Below are positions 23,561 through 36,086 of a DNA stretch of 64,000 bases, one piece after another; position 1 is the stretch's first letter; each line of letters begins with the position of its first letter. Made by a program: the position numbers and the translations under genes. Under the pieces are notes generated by a model. That model had not been told where the DNA came from. It ran no database searches and saw nothing but the letters and a program-made list of their open reading frames with translations. The DNA comes from Diphasiastrum complanatum (taxonomy: Eukaryota > Streptophyta > Lycopodiopsida > Lycopodiales > Lycopodiaceae). The stretch spans positions 42,813,863 to 42,877,862 of the forward strand of contig CM055092.1 in NCBI GenBank assembly GCA_029204225.1, given 5' to 3'.

Positions 23561-24640
23561 GCTTCCCTCCATATATTTGAGTTATTTTGTATGATTTATT
23601 CATAAAAAATAGTTGGTTCTTGAGTAGGATAACAAAAAGACTCACCAATATACTTGATAGGCTATGTTCAAATTCTTGTTGATCTTTTAAGAGGTAATGG
23701 AGGCTATATGTCATGTTGTTGTTGCCCAAAAGCCTCATACCACTAACTAGCCTTGCATCCATTTCTTGCGGCTATCTTTTTTTACAACACTCCAAAGCAT
23801 CATTGGAAAGCCTTGGCTTTCTAGTAGTCAAACTCACAATCAATTTACTTACAAACTATCTAGACTTATACTGGATTACTAGACTAAAGCCAAACAATTC
23901 ATAAAAATCTATTGATTATGATTGCATAGCTTAACGTTACAATACTAGATTTCTAGTAATAATGTTTCCTAGCTCTTAAGAAATTGAAAAGAAAAAACAG
24001 GAATAAAAGTAGAAATTTGAGTAGATATTTTTTATTTTTTTCTTTGAAATTTAAATTTTTATGATTTAGAAATTAACGTTGACTATTTTGTGATTTGACT
24101 ATTGACGCTCATGACTTAAAATCAACATCTATAATTTTCATTATTGACTACTTGGTATTAATGATTTTAGATTTTCAACAAATGTATTCTTCATTTGACA
24201 ATGATTGTTATTATTTCGACATTTGAGTATTTATCAATGTCACAATCTCACAATAAAAAATCACAAAACTATACATAATTTTTTGAATAGTATAGTAAAT
24301 TTTCACAAAAGTAATGAATTTTTTTATTATTATTAAGTTTTGTCATTTTAAAGGTTAATATCAACTTTTGAACGTGGCAGTAGATTTTACGATACAATAC
24401 TTACGATTTCATGATGCACATTCACAATTTCAAAAATTGAATATCACAACTTATTGTTTATGAATTGATGAAAGTAGTAGTAAAGTCTATAGTTCTAGTT
24501 TTCACCATTAAATAAGCAAGAATGAAATACTCACAATATCATAATTTGTATTAATAAATTTAACTATAAATATTTATGAAAAATAATGACAAATATCATT
24601 ATTCAATATTCACTTTATTCTAATAAAAGGATGGGCTCAT
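23561..24640. other. AT-rich stretch, nothing recognised
   Basis: Strongly AT-rich with many short runs of A and T and no coding or RNA feature that I can support. Confidence 0.5.
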
Positions 24641-25664
24641 TCAACCTCAACAATCCAAGTTCTGTCGTGTCTGGTTAAGGAATGGAAAAGCAAAAGAAAT
24701 TTATAGGATACAAGGGGAAGGAAGTACACGGCAGTGGTACAAAGAACGATTTACCGATTAAAAAACTAGATTTTTACAGGGATTGACGAAGTTTTGGATA
24801 GGAGAAAAATCATCAAGAATTAAGAGAAATTTCTCTTTGCATTTACTTTACCGTAATAGGATGTTTGAAACCATTCATGTGAAACAATATTACGCTCGCA
24901 TTCTATTATAAATTTTTGGGATTATTCATGAGTCCTTTAACGACATTGTTTTCGCTTGGTCATACATGCCTAATGTCAAACTAGTTTGATATTTTCCATG
25001 TGAAGTCTTCTGTACCTTTGAAATTAAAAATTTATCAATTTGTTCTTGTGCTACTTCGAAATGTTTTAAAGACTTTATTGCTAAGAAATTTGATCTGGTT
25101 ATAACCATGGATTGCAATATAATCAGAAGTAAGCTCCTAAGACAATCATTGGAGAAAGGTCTAAATCATATTGTTTTATAGCACACTAACATTTACGATA
25201 TAGTTTTTGAATTACATGATGGTTGGTTCAAACTTGTGAAACTTGTATCTGTTTATTCAATAATAGATGAGGATGTTGTTAAAAAGCATGTCGAAGTATG
25301 TAGAACCACTGTCTAGAGTTTTTGAAAGGTAAAAAATGGATTCAAGGAAACATTGTATGAAAAGGATGAAGCCAATAATGAATGACAATGGATTACTAGA
25401 CACTTATACATTAATGGTGTTAATAAAGCACAACATAATCCTTGTTTTATGTGCATCCACCTTGTGAGAAAACTTTCCATTGAAAGGCTTGATAGGCCTG
25501 ACTTCGCACCATTTCCTGATATCACAACTAACTTTGTTTCAAATTCATTAGAGTACGTAACTACTACAATGAGCAAAATTTTACCAAAGGACTTTATTTA
25601 TTCAAATGAACTCCCTTATTTGTTATGCATATATAGAGCTCATAAAGACTCTTTTAGGTAAATC
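24641..25664 (+). pseudogene. unknown coding-like stretch
   Basis: The plus strand gives protein-like segments with few stops: GLTKFWIGEKSSRIKR near 24780, FAWSYMPNVKLV near 24950, KNLSICSCATSKCFKDFIAK near 25030 and, near the end, IERLDRPDFAPFPDITTNF plus SNSLEYVTTTMSKILPKDF. The last 71 codons are open. No family recognised. It ends about 12 bp before the LTR of element B, so it is probably what B inserted into. Confidence 0.3.
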
Positions 25665-25675
25665 ATGAATGCCCA

Positions 25676-26363
25676 TGAGTGTAGTGGGGTATATTTCCTA
25701 TCCTATCCTCAACTCAAGATCCAAGCAATCTAACATCAAGAAGATGAAGTTAGTCGTCACGTAGAGATTCGATCCCGTGAGAGCAATAGCATATCTCAGA
25801 TTTCAGCATGAATGGAAGATCCACATCTAATTCTAATATCCATTAACCCTAAGCATTAACACTACTCCATCGACACTACAATTAGCAAAATACAACAAAA
25901 GCATGAAAGATGAAAGAGATGGAGAGCAAGGACATTCACAAATCCATTCCATAAGAGAACCAATCTGCTTGTAATGAAATGAAGAGAGAACACGATGAGC
26001 AACTCGAGTTTGCCCCTATTTATTGTGGAGAGGAGGGCCTTGGCCTCAAAATCTTACTGGCCCATTTTTATCTCCCTTACTACTCAAACTTAAAAAAGAG
26101 TGGGAACCATTCAAAATTGGAGGGAACCAATTTGAATTTGAATTTGAACCAATTTTGGTGGGAGTCGCAACTTTATTCACTAACTTGACATTTAGACTTG
26201 TGACATGAAAGTCCCGCAAAAAGGCCTAAAGTCCTTTCATTGACTTTCTAATTATCAAATAACTATGTGATCATCGGGTTGGACTTACACACGTAGGGTG
26301 CCAAATCCCTCTCACTTATTAACTAGGGTTAGGGTTGTCTTGGGATCCGCAAACTCTCCAAAA
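25676..26363 (-). repeat. 3' LTR of element B
   Basis: Begins TTTTGGAG on the minus strand where element C has TGTTGGAG, and runs about 690 bp. Contains TTTGGCACCCTA and a region matching C up to about TTTCATGCTT. The outer end, about 25676, is inferred from a CA terminus. Confidence 0.65.
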
Positions 26364-26414
26364 GTATCCCCCACCAAAACTGGTGGCGGTCCCACGACAC
26401 CTCGCGAGATTTAT

Positions 26415-29010
26415 TCATTTGGGGCTCTGGTTATGCTCGCGTACCTTGATGAGATGGTACTGCACCTTATCCATGAATTTCAGGCGCTCCATATTAAAAT
26501 CGTATTTGTGCGAAAAAAAAACACTTATTTGCTCCGGCAATCCAATTTGAGTGGTCCAGGCCAAAAATCTTGATTCCCAAGTACCACCCAACATTATTGC
26601 ACGATAATATAATCTGGCGATTGGCAGTTGGTCATGGACTTTATCTGATGCCATGGAAACATTTGGATTGAATGCCAAAAAAGGTAGGCAATCATTCCAT
26701 TTGGTAGTAGTGGATGCCAACTTGGACAAATCATTGGCAAATATTGCCGATTGTCGCACAGTTGGATCTGGCAAATTCCGATACTCAGCACCATGAAACT
26801 GAAGTGCTCTGTTAAAGTCAACCGATATCTGCCAATTGTAGATTTGGTGAATGATGGGCCAATTTGGAGTGTGGATGCTGATTTGATCCAATGGCACGTC
26901 CAAATCTTTTCACTTATTGCGTCGTGACATCGGTAGATAATAAGGGTCAGCCGGCAATTGACGAGGGCTGGCAACGTAGCTTGTAATGGAATCTGGAGCT
27001 TTCTCGAAAACTATTGTTCGCCAAGGCGTCTGCTCTCCCAATGCTGGTATTTTATCCAATTCTTTCTCTGCCTCTATCTCAGAGGTTTTGAACTTGATAA
27101 CCCATCCACCCCTCAAGGACAAATGCAGATGTTGATGCAATTTTTTTTGGATCTAGTCCTTGATGGTGATCGGGTTTTTGAAACAAAATTTTGGTCCCTA
27201 ATAAAGATGGACCAGCTTCAGCAGCTTGGGAGTTCGTTGTATCTGCTATTTCTGCCCCGTCCAATCTTGTATCCTTGTCTCCCTGATCTTGGTGTTGAGG
27301 CGAGAATTGTGACATCACATGAACTGGAATCTGAGGCCTAGCTTCCAACACTTGAGCGGCTGCCTTTTCGTAATCCTTAATGATTGCTTTTGCCTTGCCA
27401 AACTCAGTGATTGTCATACGTTTGAGTTTGTCGAATTTCTCATGAAATCTTGCTAATGAAGTACGGTAGGTTTCAACTTTCCTGAACAAGTATCTGATTT
27501 TGTCTGGTGTGATTGGGTGATCAGGCACTTGTGTCTGTAGATAGGAATCATGTTCAAGAGTGGTTGCGTTTAATTCACCTTGAAGACGTTCGCGTTCAAG
27601 CTCCGCTAGGTCTAGTTGTCCTGCCAATAGCAACACTTGTTGTTTTGAGTTCTGGAAAACTTTGTCCACTTGGTCTTGCGCCGCCGTTAGTGAATTTTGA
27701 AGACTCGCCACATAATCTTTGAGGCATTGATTAGATTGGGTGGCCTTCTTCAATTCAGCTTCAAACTTTGCCTCATGTTGTTTGGCAATCTTGAGCTCAC
27801 GATTCAACTGAATGACCTTCTGGCTAATCAGTGTGTTTTTGGTCCCCAGCTTTGATATGCGCTTATTCATACGTTTTTTCATCAATCATGGTTTGGATCA
27901 CTCGTGCAAGGTTTGAAACTAGACCTAGTGTGTCATCAGAATCCACGGTGGTCATAACAGTAGCAACATGAGCAACAGGAATAGCACCTGGTAGGGATTG
28001 TGCTGGCTTGGCTTTGATGTGTGGCCGACTTCTCTTTTTCAAATATGTCTTCTTCTTCAAAGTCCTCTGGCACCGTGGCATCGAATTGCTTCGGAGATGG
28101 AATAGCATGAGCGACCCTGATGGTGTCCGGTGTGGCTTCAACTTGATCTTGTTGGGTGATCTGAAAGGAGTCATCAAAACCAGTGGAGGTATCATGAAAT
28201 TGTTTGAATTCTCTTCCGGGAAATTGGAGATTAAAGGGTTCTGGACTTTTGGGCATCTCAAAGATTTCATCTAGGACCAGCGGGTCGGAATCATCGAACA
28301 TATCCATGAATGTTTGGGTGTTTGGGAAAACGTCTCGGATCTGTGGGTTTGAGATGGCTTGGGCAACTGTGATTGGAATGGTAGATCCAATAGTCACAGA
28401 TTGACCTTGTGAGGAAGCGGAGGCGAGGGATGCATCAATGGATTGGGGGATGGGTAGTTCACTGCGAATTGCAACAGAGGATGGAAGCGCAGCAAAGGTT
28501 GATTGCCTAGTATGACGACGTGACGCAGAAGGCGAGTAAGTAATGATGATCTTGTTACGTACACGACGACGACTATGTGAACTCGATGCTTGCTGACAGG
28601 ATTCAGCTATTCATATATCGAAAGCACAAAATCCATGGATTTTATTATCAAGGTGGGAGGCTGCTAGGAGAGATAATAATTGATCAGCAACAAACTCGTG
28701 CTTGGTATTGCTCTTAATAGTTCGATTGAGCTCTCCAAACATAGTTTTGAATCAATTATATGGTTTCAGAGGTGCTTTAACTAATTTGGGATGAGATTCA
28801 ACTATCCTATGCAGTATTTGAGAAGAGATGCACTCTTTCTTGAGGTTTTTGACCATCAGAAAGTTATTTTGGAGCTGAGCAACTGCATGGATGGTAGGAT
28901 CTCTAATAGCCTCTAACAGATAGCCATCATTTGTCTAGTATAAGGCATTGGTGGTATCAATATATGGCTTGTGTGGCTCCTTGGAAGACAATATAAAATC
29001 TTTGTGAAAA
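26415..29010 (-). pseudogene. aORF of element B
   Basis: About 865 codons on the minus strand in at least three frames. N-terminal region 29010-28620 (YLLEAIRDPTIHAVAQLQNN); a basic Ser/Arg stretch (SRRRVRNK) near 28580; an acidic linker 28400-27990; TVDSDDTLGLVSNLARVIQ near 27935; a long coiled coil 27885-27300 (KVIQLNRELKIAKQHEA, then VPDHPITPDKIRYLF); and the C-terminal domain 27140-26415 with GGWVIKFKTSEIEAE, SYVASPRQLPADPYYLP, CLPFLAFNPN and LPIARLYYRA. A TGA near 26910 stands where element C has Trp (TGG to TGA). The reading ends 40 bp before the polypurine tract, as in C. Confidence 0.75.
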
Positions 29011-29047
29011 GCCTAAAGTCAAGATAGATGATTTTTCATTTCTCAGC

Positions 29048-29580
29048 ACTCCTCCTAAAAATAATCTATGTTGACTTGAACATGGATCTTGGTATTATTC
29101 CAAGATTGGTTGTATGCTTGATGAAGGAATTTTTGCTCAAAGGTTTGGTGAGCAAATCTGCAATACAAGATGATGTGTCGATGTGCTCCAAGTAGATTTC
29201 CCCTCCAATGAGCTTCTCTCTCACGAAATGATGTGCAACCTCGATGTGTTTGCTCCTTGCATGAAATATTGAATTGTTGGCAAGGGCTTGTGCTAAAATA
29301 TTGTCACACATGATCAAAGGTAGATCATCTTCCTTGATTATCTTAGCTCCACTAGCAACCTCTTGATCCAAAGCACTTCTTTTGTTGTAGTAGTAAGTGC
29401 CTTATATTCAGCTTCACAAGATGAGAGTGATATGGTATCTTGTTACTAAGATTGAATCCTAGTGAGTCAAGATCGTAGGAGAGATAGACTTCTTGCTTGC
29501 ATGTGTTTCTTCTTTTGTGACTGAAGCAAGATCCAAATTCAAGATAGATTGATTTTCTGTATTGAGAATTTGTTCTCACA
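29048..29580 (-). pseudogene. 3' end of a copia element (RNase H tail), minus strand
   Basis: On the minus strand a worn RNase H segment leads to an open frame 29371-29066 with DDLPLIMCDNILAQALANN, HARSKHIEVAHHFVREKL and IADLLTKPLSKNSF, the standard copia pol C-terminus. It is followed by AGGAGGAGTGC (polypurine tract) and a likely LTR start TGCTGAG at 29048, of which only about 40 bp remain before element B. It faces the next copia copy. Confidence 0.8.
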
Positions 29581-29698
29581 TCTGTTGCTAGATTTCATAG
29601 GGTGGATCAACATCTATGTTAGATCATAGATTGAGATAGCAAGCAACATCCTTTCAACTCCATTTTTTTTATCATTACTAGAATTTCTCACCAAGAAG

Positions 29699-32600
29699 AT
29701 GTCTTCATTTGGTTCACATTTCTTAAAGCACAATTAGAGATTAACATCTTCCAATTATGCAATGTGGAAGATCAGAATGGAATCATTATTGATTTTACAG
29801 GATGTAATGGATAGTGTGAGTGGAACTGAAGAAGAACCTGCTGCACCTAATGAAGCTGCAGTATTCCACAAAAGAACCAAAATTGTCCTTTATTTTATAA
29901 AATGAATGTTACTAATGAAGTGTTAAGAGAGATAAGTACATGCACCACTGCCAAGGAAGCTTGGGATACACTAAAAACAATCTATGAAATCAAAAATACT
30001 TCTAGATTGCTTACACTTAGAAACCAAATATTTCTAAGTTATCAAAGAGTAGATGAGAGTGCTTCATCATATGTCATGAGAGTTAAGGATCTTCATCAAG
30101 AGTTAGCTGGTATTAGTGATGCTCTTAAGAATATTGAACTTGTTCAAGTAGTCCTAAATGGACTTAGAGATGAGTATGACAATATTGTGTAGATTTATGC
30201 TATCAAGGAGGATCTTCCATCCTTGGAGACACTGCAAGGTGTTCTCATTGCTGAAGAAAGCAGGCAAGAGAACAAGATGTTGAGGATCAACAGACTTTTA
30301 TTGAAAGATGGTGGAGATGACAAAGCACTCTTCATCAGAGACAAGTCAAGAGGCAAAGGCAAAGGACAACAACACTTCAAGAAGGACAAAGCCAAAGAAG
30401 GTGGTGAGGATCAGTCCTCACAAGCTGCAACATCCAGTGGCAAGAAGAAGCTGTCAAAGATCAAGTTTTTTTTCTGTGGCAAGAAAGGACACTATGCATC
30501 AAACTGTTTCAAGAACAAGAACCAATCTAAGCAAGCTAACCTTACTAATGAGGATGAGTGCGAGGTGTAGAGAGTGAAAGAGAGGATTCATTAATGATGT
30601 CTACTTTTTCATTTTTTCCTTTTACGAATGAAGAAGTCTGGTGGATAGATAGTGGGGCTAGTTCCCATATGTCTAGTTCTAGGAACTCTTTCACTAATCT
30701 CATTTCATATCTAGGTGCAAAAAGATCAATCTATACTACTAATGATGTAGAGTGTAGAATTGAAGGAATAGGTAGTATTCCATTGCATGCATCATCATCA
30801 AAATATTTTTGCTTACATGATGTACTGTATGTACCTAGATTGACCAAGAATCTCATTAGTGTAGGACAGTTGTTTGATAGTGGATTGGATGTCAAGTTTC
30901 AAGTTGACAAGTGTATAATCTCAAGAGAAAATGAAGTTATTGCTAGAGGATCTAGAATTGGTAAGCTGTACAAACTAGATTCTAGGGAGAGTGCTAACAT
31001 TTCAGATATTGCTTATGAGACCAAGGTTCTACAGGAAGATCTGTGGCAGAAGAGATTGGGTCATCTGAATTTCAAAGCCATGCAATCTATGGTCAAAGAA
31101 GGAAAAGTTGTTGGTCTACCAAAGACACTGTCAAAGGAGCTTCTACCTGTGAAGCTTGTGTGCTGGCAAAGTAATACAGAAGGCCTTTTCCTAGATCAAA
31201 TATCAAGACCAAGCAACCATTTGAACTTGTACACTCTGATGTTCATTTCTCATCAATTAAGAGCAGAGGAGCCAACTGCTTTGTCTCTTTTGTAGATGAT
31301 TATAGAAGATATTCTTGGATCTATATGATGTCTTCAAAAGCCATGGTCTATGATGTTTTTCTTACTTTCAAAGCTTATGTAGAAAAGCAATTTTCTTTCA
31401 AGTTCAAAGCTTTAAGAAGTGATAGTGGAGGAGAATACACTTCCAATAAGTTTAAAGACTTTTGTGAGAGAGAGGGTATTCAAAGAGAGTTTTCTTGTTC
31501 ATATACTCCTCAACAAAATGGAGTTGCTAAAAGAAAAAAATAGAACTTTGTGTGAATGTGCAAAAGCCATTAGGCTAGAAGCTTTTCTACCTAAAGAATT
31601 TTGGGGAGAGACAGTTGCATGTGCAAACTATCTTTGTAATAGGCTTCCAAATCTTGCAATAGGAGGAAAGACACCATTTGAGATGTTGTATAAGAAAAAG
31701 CCTAAGATAAATCATCTTAGGATTTTTGGATGTGTATGCTTTGTGCATGTGGCTCTAGAAACTAGGAAGAAGGAAGATCCTAGTGCAGTAAAAGGAATTT
31801 TTGTAGGATATGCATCCACTAAAAAAGCATACAAGATTTATTTGCCCTCTACTTATAAAAATGTTGTTAGTAGAGATGTGATCTTCCATGAAGATCAGAA
31901 GTTTAACTTGGATGATGCATAGATCAAGGAGACTCATGCAAGATCTACAATCATCAATCTTGATGCTGTTCAAGAAGAGGTGAGGCCGAGGCTTGAGGAA
32001 GAGCAAATTCAAGCTACCACACCCAAAAGATCTACACGAGCAAGATCTGAACCAAGGAGGCTCACATATTTTGAAGAAGGAAGACAAGTGGAAGGTGAAA
32101 CTTCCTATCATGCACTTTTTATATCAGATGAAGAGCCTAAGGATGTCCAATAAGCTTTTCAATCCAATGAGTGGGTTGAAGCAATGACCCAAGAATTTGA
32201 AGCCTTGATGTCAAATAACACATGGGAGCTTGTGGAGCCACCAAAAAACATGCATGTGATTGGATGTAAGTGGGTATTCTGAATCAAGTATAATCATGAT
32301 GGATCTATCAATAAGTATAAAGCAAGACTTTGTGCCAAAGGCTACTCACAGATCAAAGGTCTTGACTATGAAGACACCTTTGCACCAGTTGCAAAGATGG
32401 TAACAATTCGAATACTCATCTCTCTTGCATGTTTTCACAAATGGAGTATGTTCCAGCTTGATGTTTCTAATGCATTTCACAATGGTTACCTTGAGGAGGA
32501 GATTTATATGGAACAGCCTCCAAGTTTTGTGAAGGAAGGTGATGAATCAAAAGTTTGTCTTTTGTTCAAAAGTCTGTATGGACTGAAACAAGCACCAAGG

Positions 32601-33526
32601 TCTTGGTATGCAAGGCTCAATTCCTATCTCATGTCACTCAGATTTTGTCTAAGTGAATATGACCCTTCTCTGTATTATAAGCTTGTAGATAACTTTGTAA
32701 TTATTCTTCTCATGTATGTAGATGATATCATTCTTTGTGGAAACAATGAGAAGTTAGTTGAAGAAACTAAGCATGCACTTGGTACTGAGTTTAAGATGCA
32801 AGACTTAGGAGTTCTTCACTATATTCTAGGCCTTGAAATAGATTTTTGGAAAGGTCATGCATTTATAAGCCAAAGTAGATATGCATTTTCCATGCTCAGA
32901 AAATTCCATATGGAAAACTGTAAAGGCATAGATACACCTATGGAACACACTGTAAAAGTTCCTATTAAAGATGATGAAAAACCCTTTGAGGACATCACTC
33001 TTTATAGGAGTCTTATTGGCTCACTTATTTGGTTAACAGTGACTAGGCCTGATCTAAGCTTTTGTGTTCATAAACTAAGTCAACACATGCAGGATCCAAA
33101 GTTATATCATTGGAAGTTGGCTAAAAGAGTCTTGAGGTATATATCTTCTACCTTGGATTATGGACTATACTATGAAGGAGAAGATCTGCCTTTGATTGCT
33201 TTTTCAGATTCAGATTTTGCAGAAGACAGGTTGGGTAGGAAATCCACAAATGCTTACACTATATTTCTTGGAGGAAATTTGGTTTCTTGGCTATCAAAGA
33301 AGCAGACAACTATTTCCTTATCATCTTGTGAAGCTGAATACAAATCTCTTACAACCACAACAAAGGAGGTTTTATGGATCAAAAGGCTACTTTTGGAGTT
33401 AAAGTATTATGCAGATGAAGATTTACCAATTATCAAGAATGATAACATTTCTGCTCAGGATCTTGCAAATAATCCAGGCTTTCATGCAAGGAGCAAGCAT
33501 ATTGAACTGGCTCATTATATTGAAGG
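29699..33526 (+). pseudogene. decayed Ty1/copia gag-pol (element E)
   Basis: A relative of element D. Gag starts near 29699, with NYAMWKIRMESLLILQDVMD and the next segment 29902-30192. The zinc knuckle near 30470 reads FFFCGKKGHYASNC, the first Cys replaced by Phe. Protease WWIDSGASSHM is intact near 30645. Pre-integrase RLGHLNF near 31055; integrase SDSGGEY near 31422, while the catalytic Glu motif reads NGVAKRKK (Glu to Lys) followed by a stop. RT 32397-33160 with YVDD intact (MYVDDIILCG). RNase H up to HARSKHIELAHY, where it stops abruptly at about 33526. Both LTRs are missing. At least six disruptions. Confidence 0.88.
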
Positions 33527-33719
33527 GTAAAATGACTCAGATTTGAGTGCGAACCTGAGTTAATTAACGAAAATGTCATGATTATGTGATTTTTGTCAAG
33601 ATTACCTAAAAATTTCAGATGTGAGCTGAAAGCCATAATGAGTACGCAACCTTGCAAAATGCTATGGATGATGCAATTTGGGAGGAGGATGAAGGTTCAG
33701 ATGATGAGCCGATATCAGT

Positions 33720-34740
33720 ATGTTGTCTTATACAGCAGGTGAGACCACTACGACATCCACCACTATTGCATCAACAAATGTCAACGCTACTGCAGAAATG
33801 ATGCTCAATGAGTTCGAGAAACTCGGAAAGAACCAGCAAAAACAGATGGAAAAGTTGCAGTCGCAATTTGATGAGAAGATCAAAGCATTGGAAGATTTTC
33901 ATGGACAAGCAAACAAGGAACTTGAGAAGTTTTCAAAGACTTTTCCTACCAAGGAAAATGTCTAGTGTTCTATTTGTACAGAAAATCACACAGTGAATGA
34001 GTGTCCTCAATTGAAAAAATGAATGGAAATCAGTATATGGCATTTGTGTAATTCGCCTGATCATGAGACTGCTTTTTGCAACTTCAATTCTCAGATAATT
34101 CAGCAACGATATGCCTAGATGGGATATCGAAAACCACATTATGGAGGAAATCCGGCAGCTAGACCTCATCAATCTGCTCTTGGATACCCGGAATGGTTAG
34201 CCTTACCTGCCCAACCAAAGCACCTCATTTCTCCTGCCAATTTGATGGAACCAGAACCTTACGAAAGTGCCGAGCAATGGAACTATGGTAATGATCAAGA
34301 AGGTGGATCTTCAGAATAATATGCTATTTATGTTGTCGCGCAACAACAAGCATCTAGAAACTGGACCAGAGCACCACACTTGGATGCTTTGCATGTGGAG
34401 AAAATCAGAGAGTTGCAGAATGTCCAAGTAAAAAGAAATTCGTACCATTCTGCTGCGACTGTGGTTATGGGCATTGCTATAAGGAATGTCCAGCAAGACC
34501 GAAGCCACCACCGGCTACAACTCTTGTAAATTTGATAACAATCAAGCAAAGACCAGTAGCTCAAAATAAACCAACTGCACCCTTGATGGTGATCACCAGA
34601 GCACAGAAGCAGAAAGAACCTGTAGCAGATCTAGTACCTACTGATTCTATACCATTAACTGATATACCAACAACATTTGGAGTCTGTCCAAATCTTCATG
34701 CAGAAAAAAAGAAGATGTCAGGATATGAGGAAGTGGATTA
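33720..34740 (+). pseudogene. Gag of element C with four zinc-knuckle-like motifs
   Basis: A coiled-coil-like helix (EMMLNEFEKLGKNQQKQMEK) leads to TFPTKENV, a stop, and knuckle 1 CSICTENHTVNEC (33966-34004). Element A has Trp where this stop lies. Then come a CX4HX4C motif CNSPDHETAFC near 34050, and after a frameshift CFACGENQRVAEC (His replaced by Gln) and CCDCGYGHCYKEC (about 34380-34480). The spacing CX2CX3HX4C recurs. Then a linker, PVAQNKPTAPLMVITRAQK, toward a protease that is not recognisable. Confidence 0.75.
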
Positions 34741-35039
34741 AACATCTACAAGACGAAGAGAAGCTTGAAGTTGCTAAAGCAATATCCGAAGTTCGTTCTT
34801 CACCATTGCAGTCACTGAAAAATTCACGTACAAATATGAACGTTCAGTTGCATCATCATGAAGAACCCTTCAAGATGACTAAACCGGAAGCACTGCAAAC
34901 AGAACTGCTCATGAATATTTTGTCTAGTAAGATCAATATTTCGTTGGGAGAGTTCTTGAAGTTGGTGCCAAAAGCAAAAGAAGTATTTGACAGACCACCT
35001 GGATCGATTGGAGAAAGTATTTGAAAGATGTCGCAATAT

Positions 35040-35850
35040 CAAATTTTTCTAAATCCAAAAAAAATGCCAGATATGGATTTCCCACGGAGTTGTGCTTGGG
35101 CATGTGATATCAAGACATGGCATTGCCATATATTATTCTAAAATCAAGGTTATTGTGGAATTGCCACCACCAACAACAATTCGTGGAGTTTATGTGTTTA
35201 TGGGTCATGCGAATTACTATCGAATTTTTATTATCTTCTTTGCAAATATAACAAGACCTATATACAAACTGACTATTGTTCCTATTTGGACAGTAGAGAC
35301 GTTAGAAGCCTTTGGAAAATAAAAAAAAACATTAACTTCAGCACCGATACTGCATTCTCCAGATTGGATGATTGAGTTTCATGTTCACACTGATGCCTCG
35401 AAATATACAATTGGATCAGTTTTGATGCAACCATGTGACTATAAGAAGGACTATCCAATACGATTTGCAAGCAGACAGCTTACAGATCCGAAGAAGAACT
35501 ATTCAACAATAGAACGTGAAGCGTTAGCCATGATTTTTTTTTGTACAAAAATTTTATCATTACCTCATGGAAACGCACTTTGCATTTTATACTGATCACC
35601 AGCCATTATTTTACTTGGTAAACAAGACGTGCAATACTGGGCGTATTGCAAGATGGTTATTGTTATTGACTGAATTTGACTTTTGAATTGTGGTTCATAA
35701 GGGGAAGCAACATTATTTAGCCGACCACATTTCACGAATTGAATTCGCACTAGTTAATACTGAAGTGGATGATGAATTACCAGATGCTGCATTATTCTAT
35801 GTAGAGGCAAAATCTCAAAAACCTTCGTCGAGATTTTTATAGCCTATTTT
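35040..35850 (+). pseudogene. RT connection and RNase H remnant, element C
   Basis: FMGHANYYRIFI near 35195, FHVHTDASKYTIGSVL near 35375 and REALAM near 35515 match element A closely (FLGHANYYR, HTDASKYVIGAVL). Word order continues to ADHISRIEF near 35720 and then breaks off, so integrase is absent and the aORF region follows within 250 bp. Confidence 0.85.
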
Positions 35851-36086
35851 TATAGTACTGAACAAGCCTGCAAATTTTTGTTCAGAGTTAACTGATCAAC
35901 CAAATTAGTATTCTATGTAATGGACCCTCCAAATTCACCTATAAGTTGGCTGAATTCGATTCATTTTTCACTTGTGCTAGCGAAGCTCTTGCCAATTTTT
36001 CCAGCGACCAAAGCCTTCAAAACTTTCTTTACTGTTTTCCGATATACACTCGCGCCTATTACTTTCAGATTCTGTTCTTTTCCATC

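Larger units (their letters stand above)
25676..29010 (-). mobile_element. element B: 3' part of an element A/C-type retrotransposon, minus strand
   Basis: On the minus strand: aORF (29010 to 26415), polypurine tract GGTGGGGGATAC (26375-26364) and LTR (26363 to about 25676). The LTR aligns with that of element C, for example GGATCCCAAGACAACCCTAA. The gag and pol parts are missing; the 5' end is cut by a minus-strand copia fragment at about 29048. Confidence 0.8.

Noticed and set aside
28008-28274. Plus-strand ORFs inside element B
   Set aside because: Shadows of the minus-strand aORF, which matches element C.
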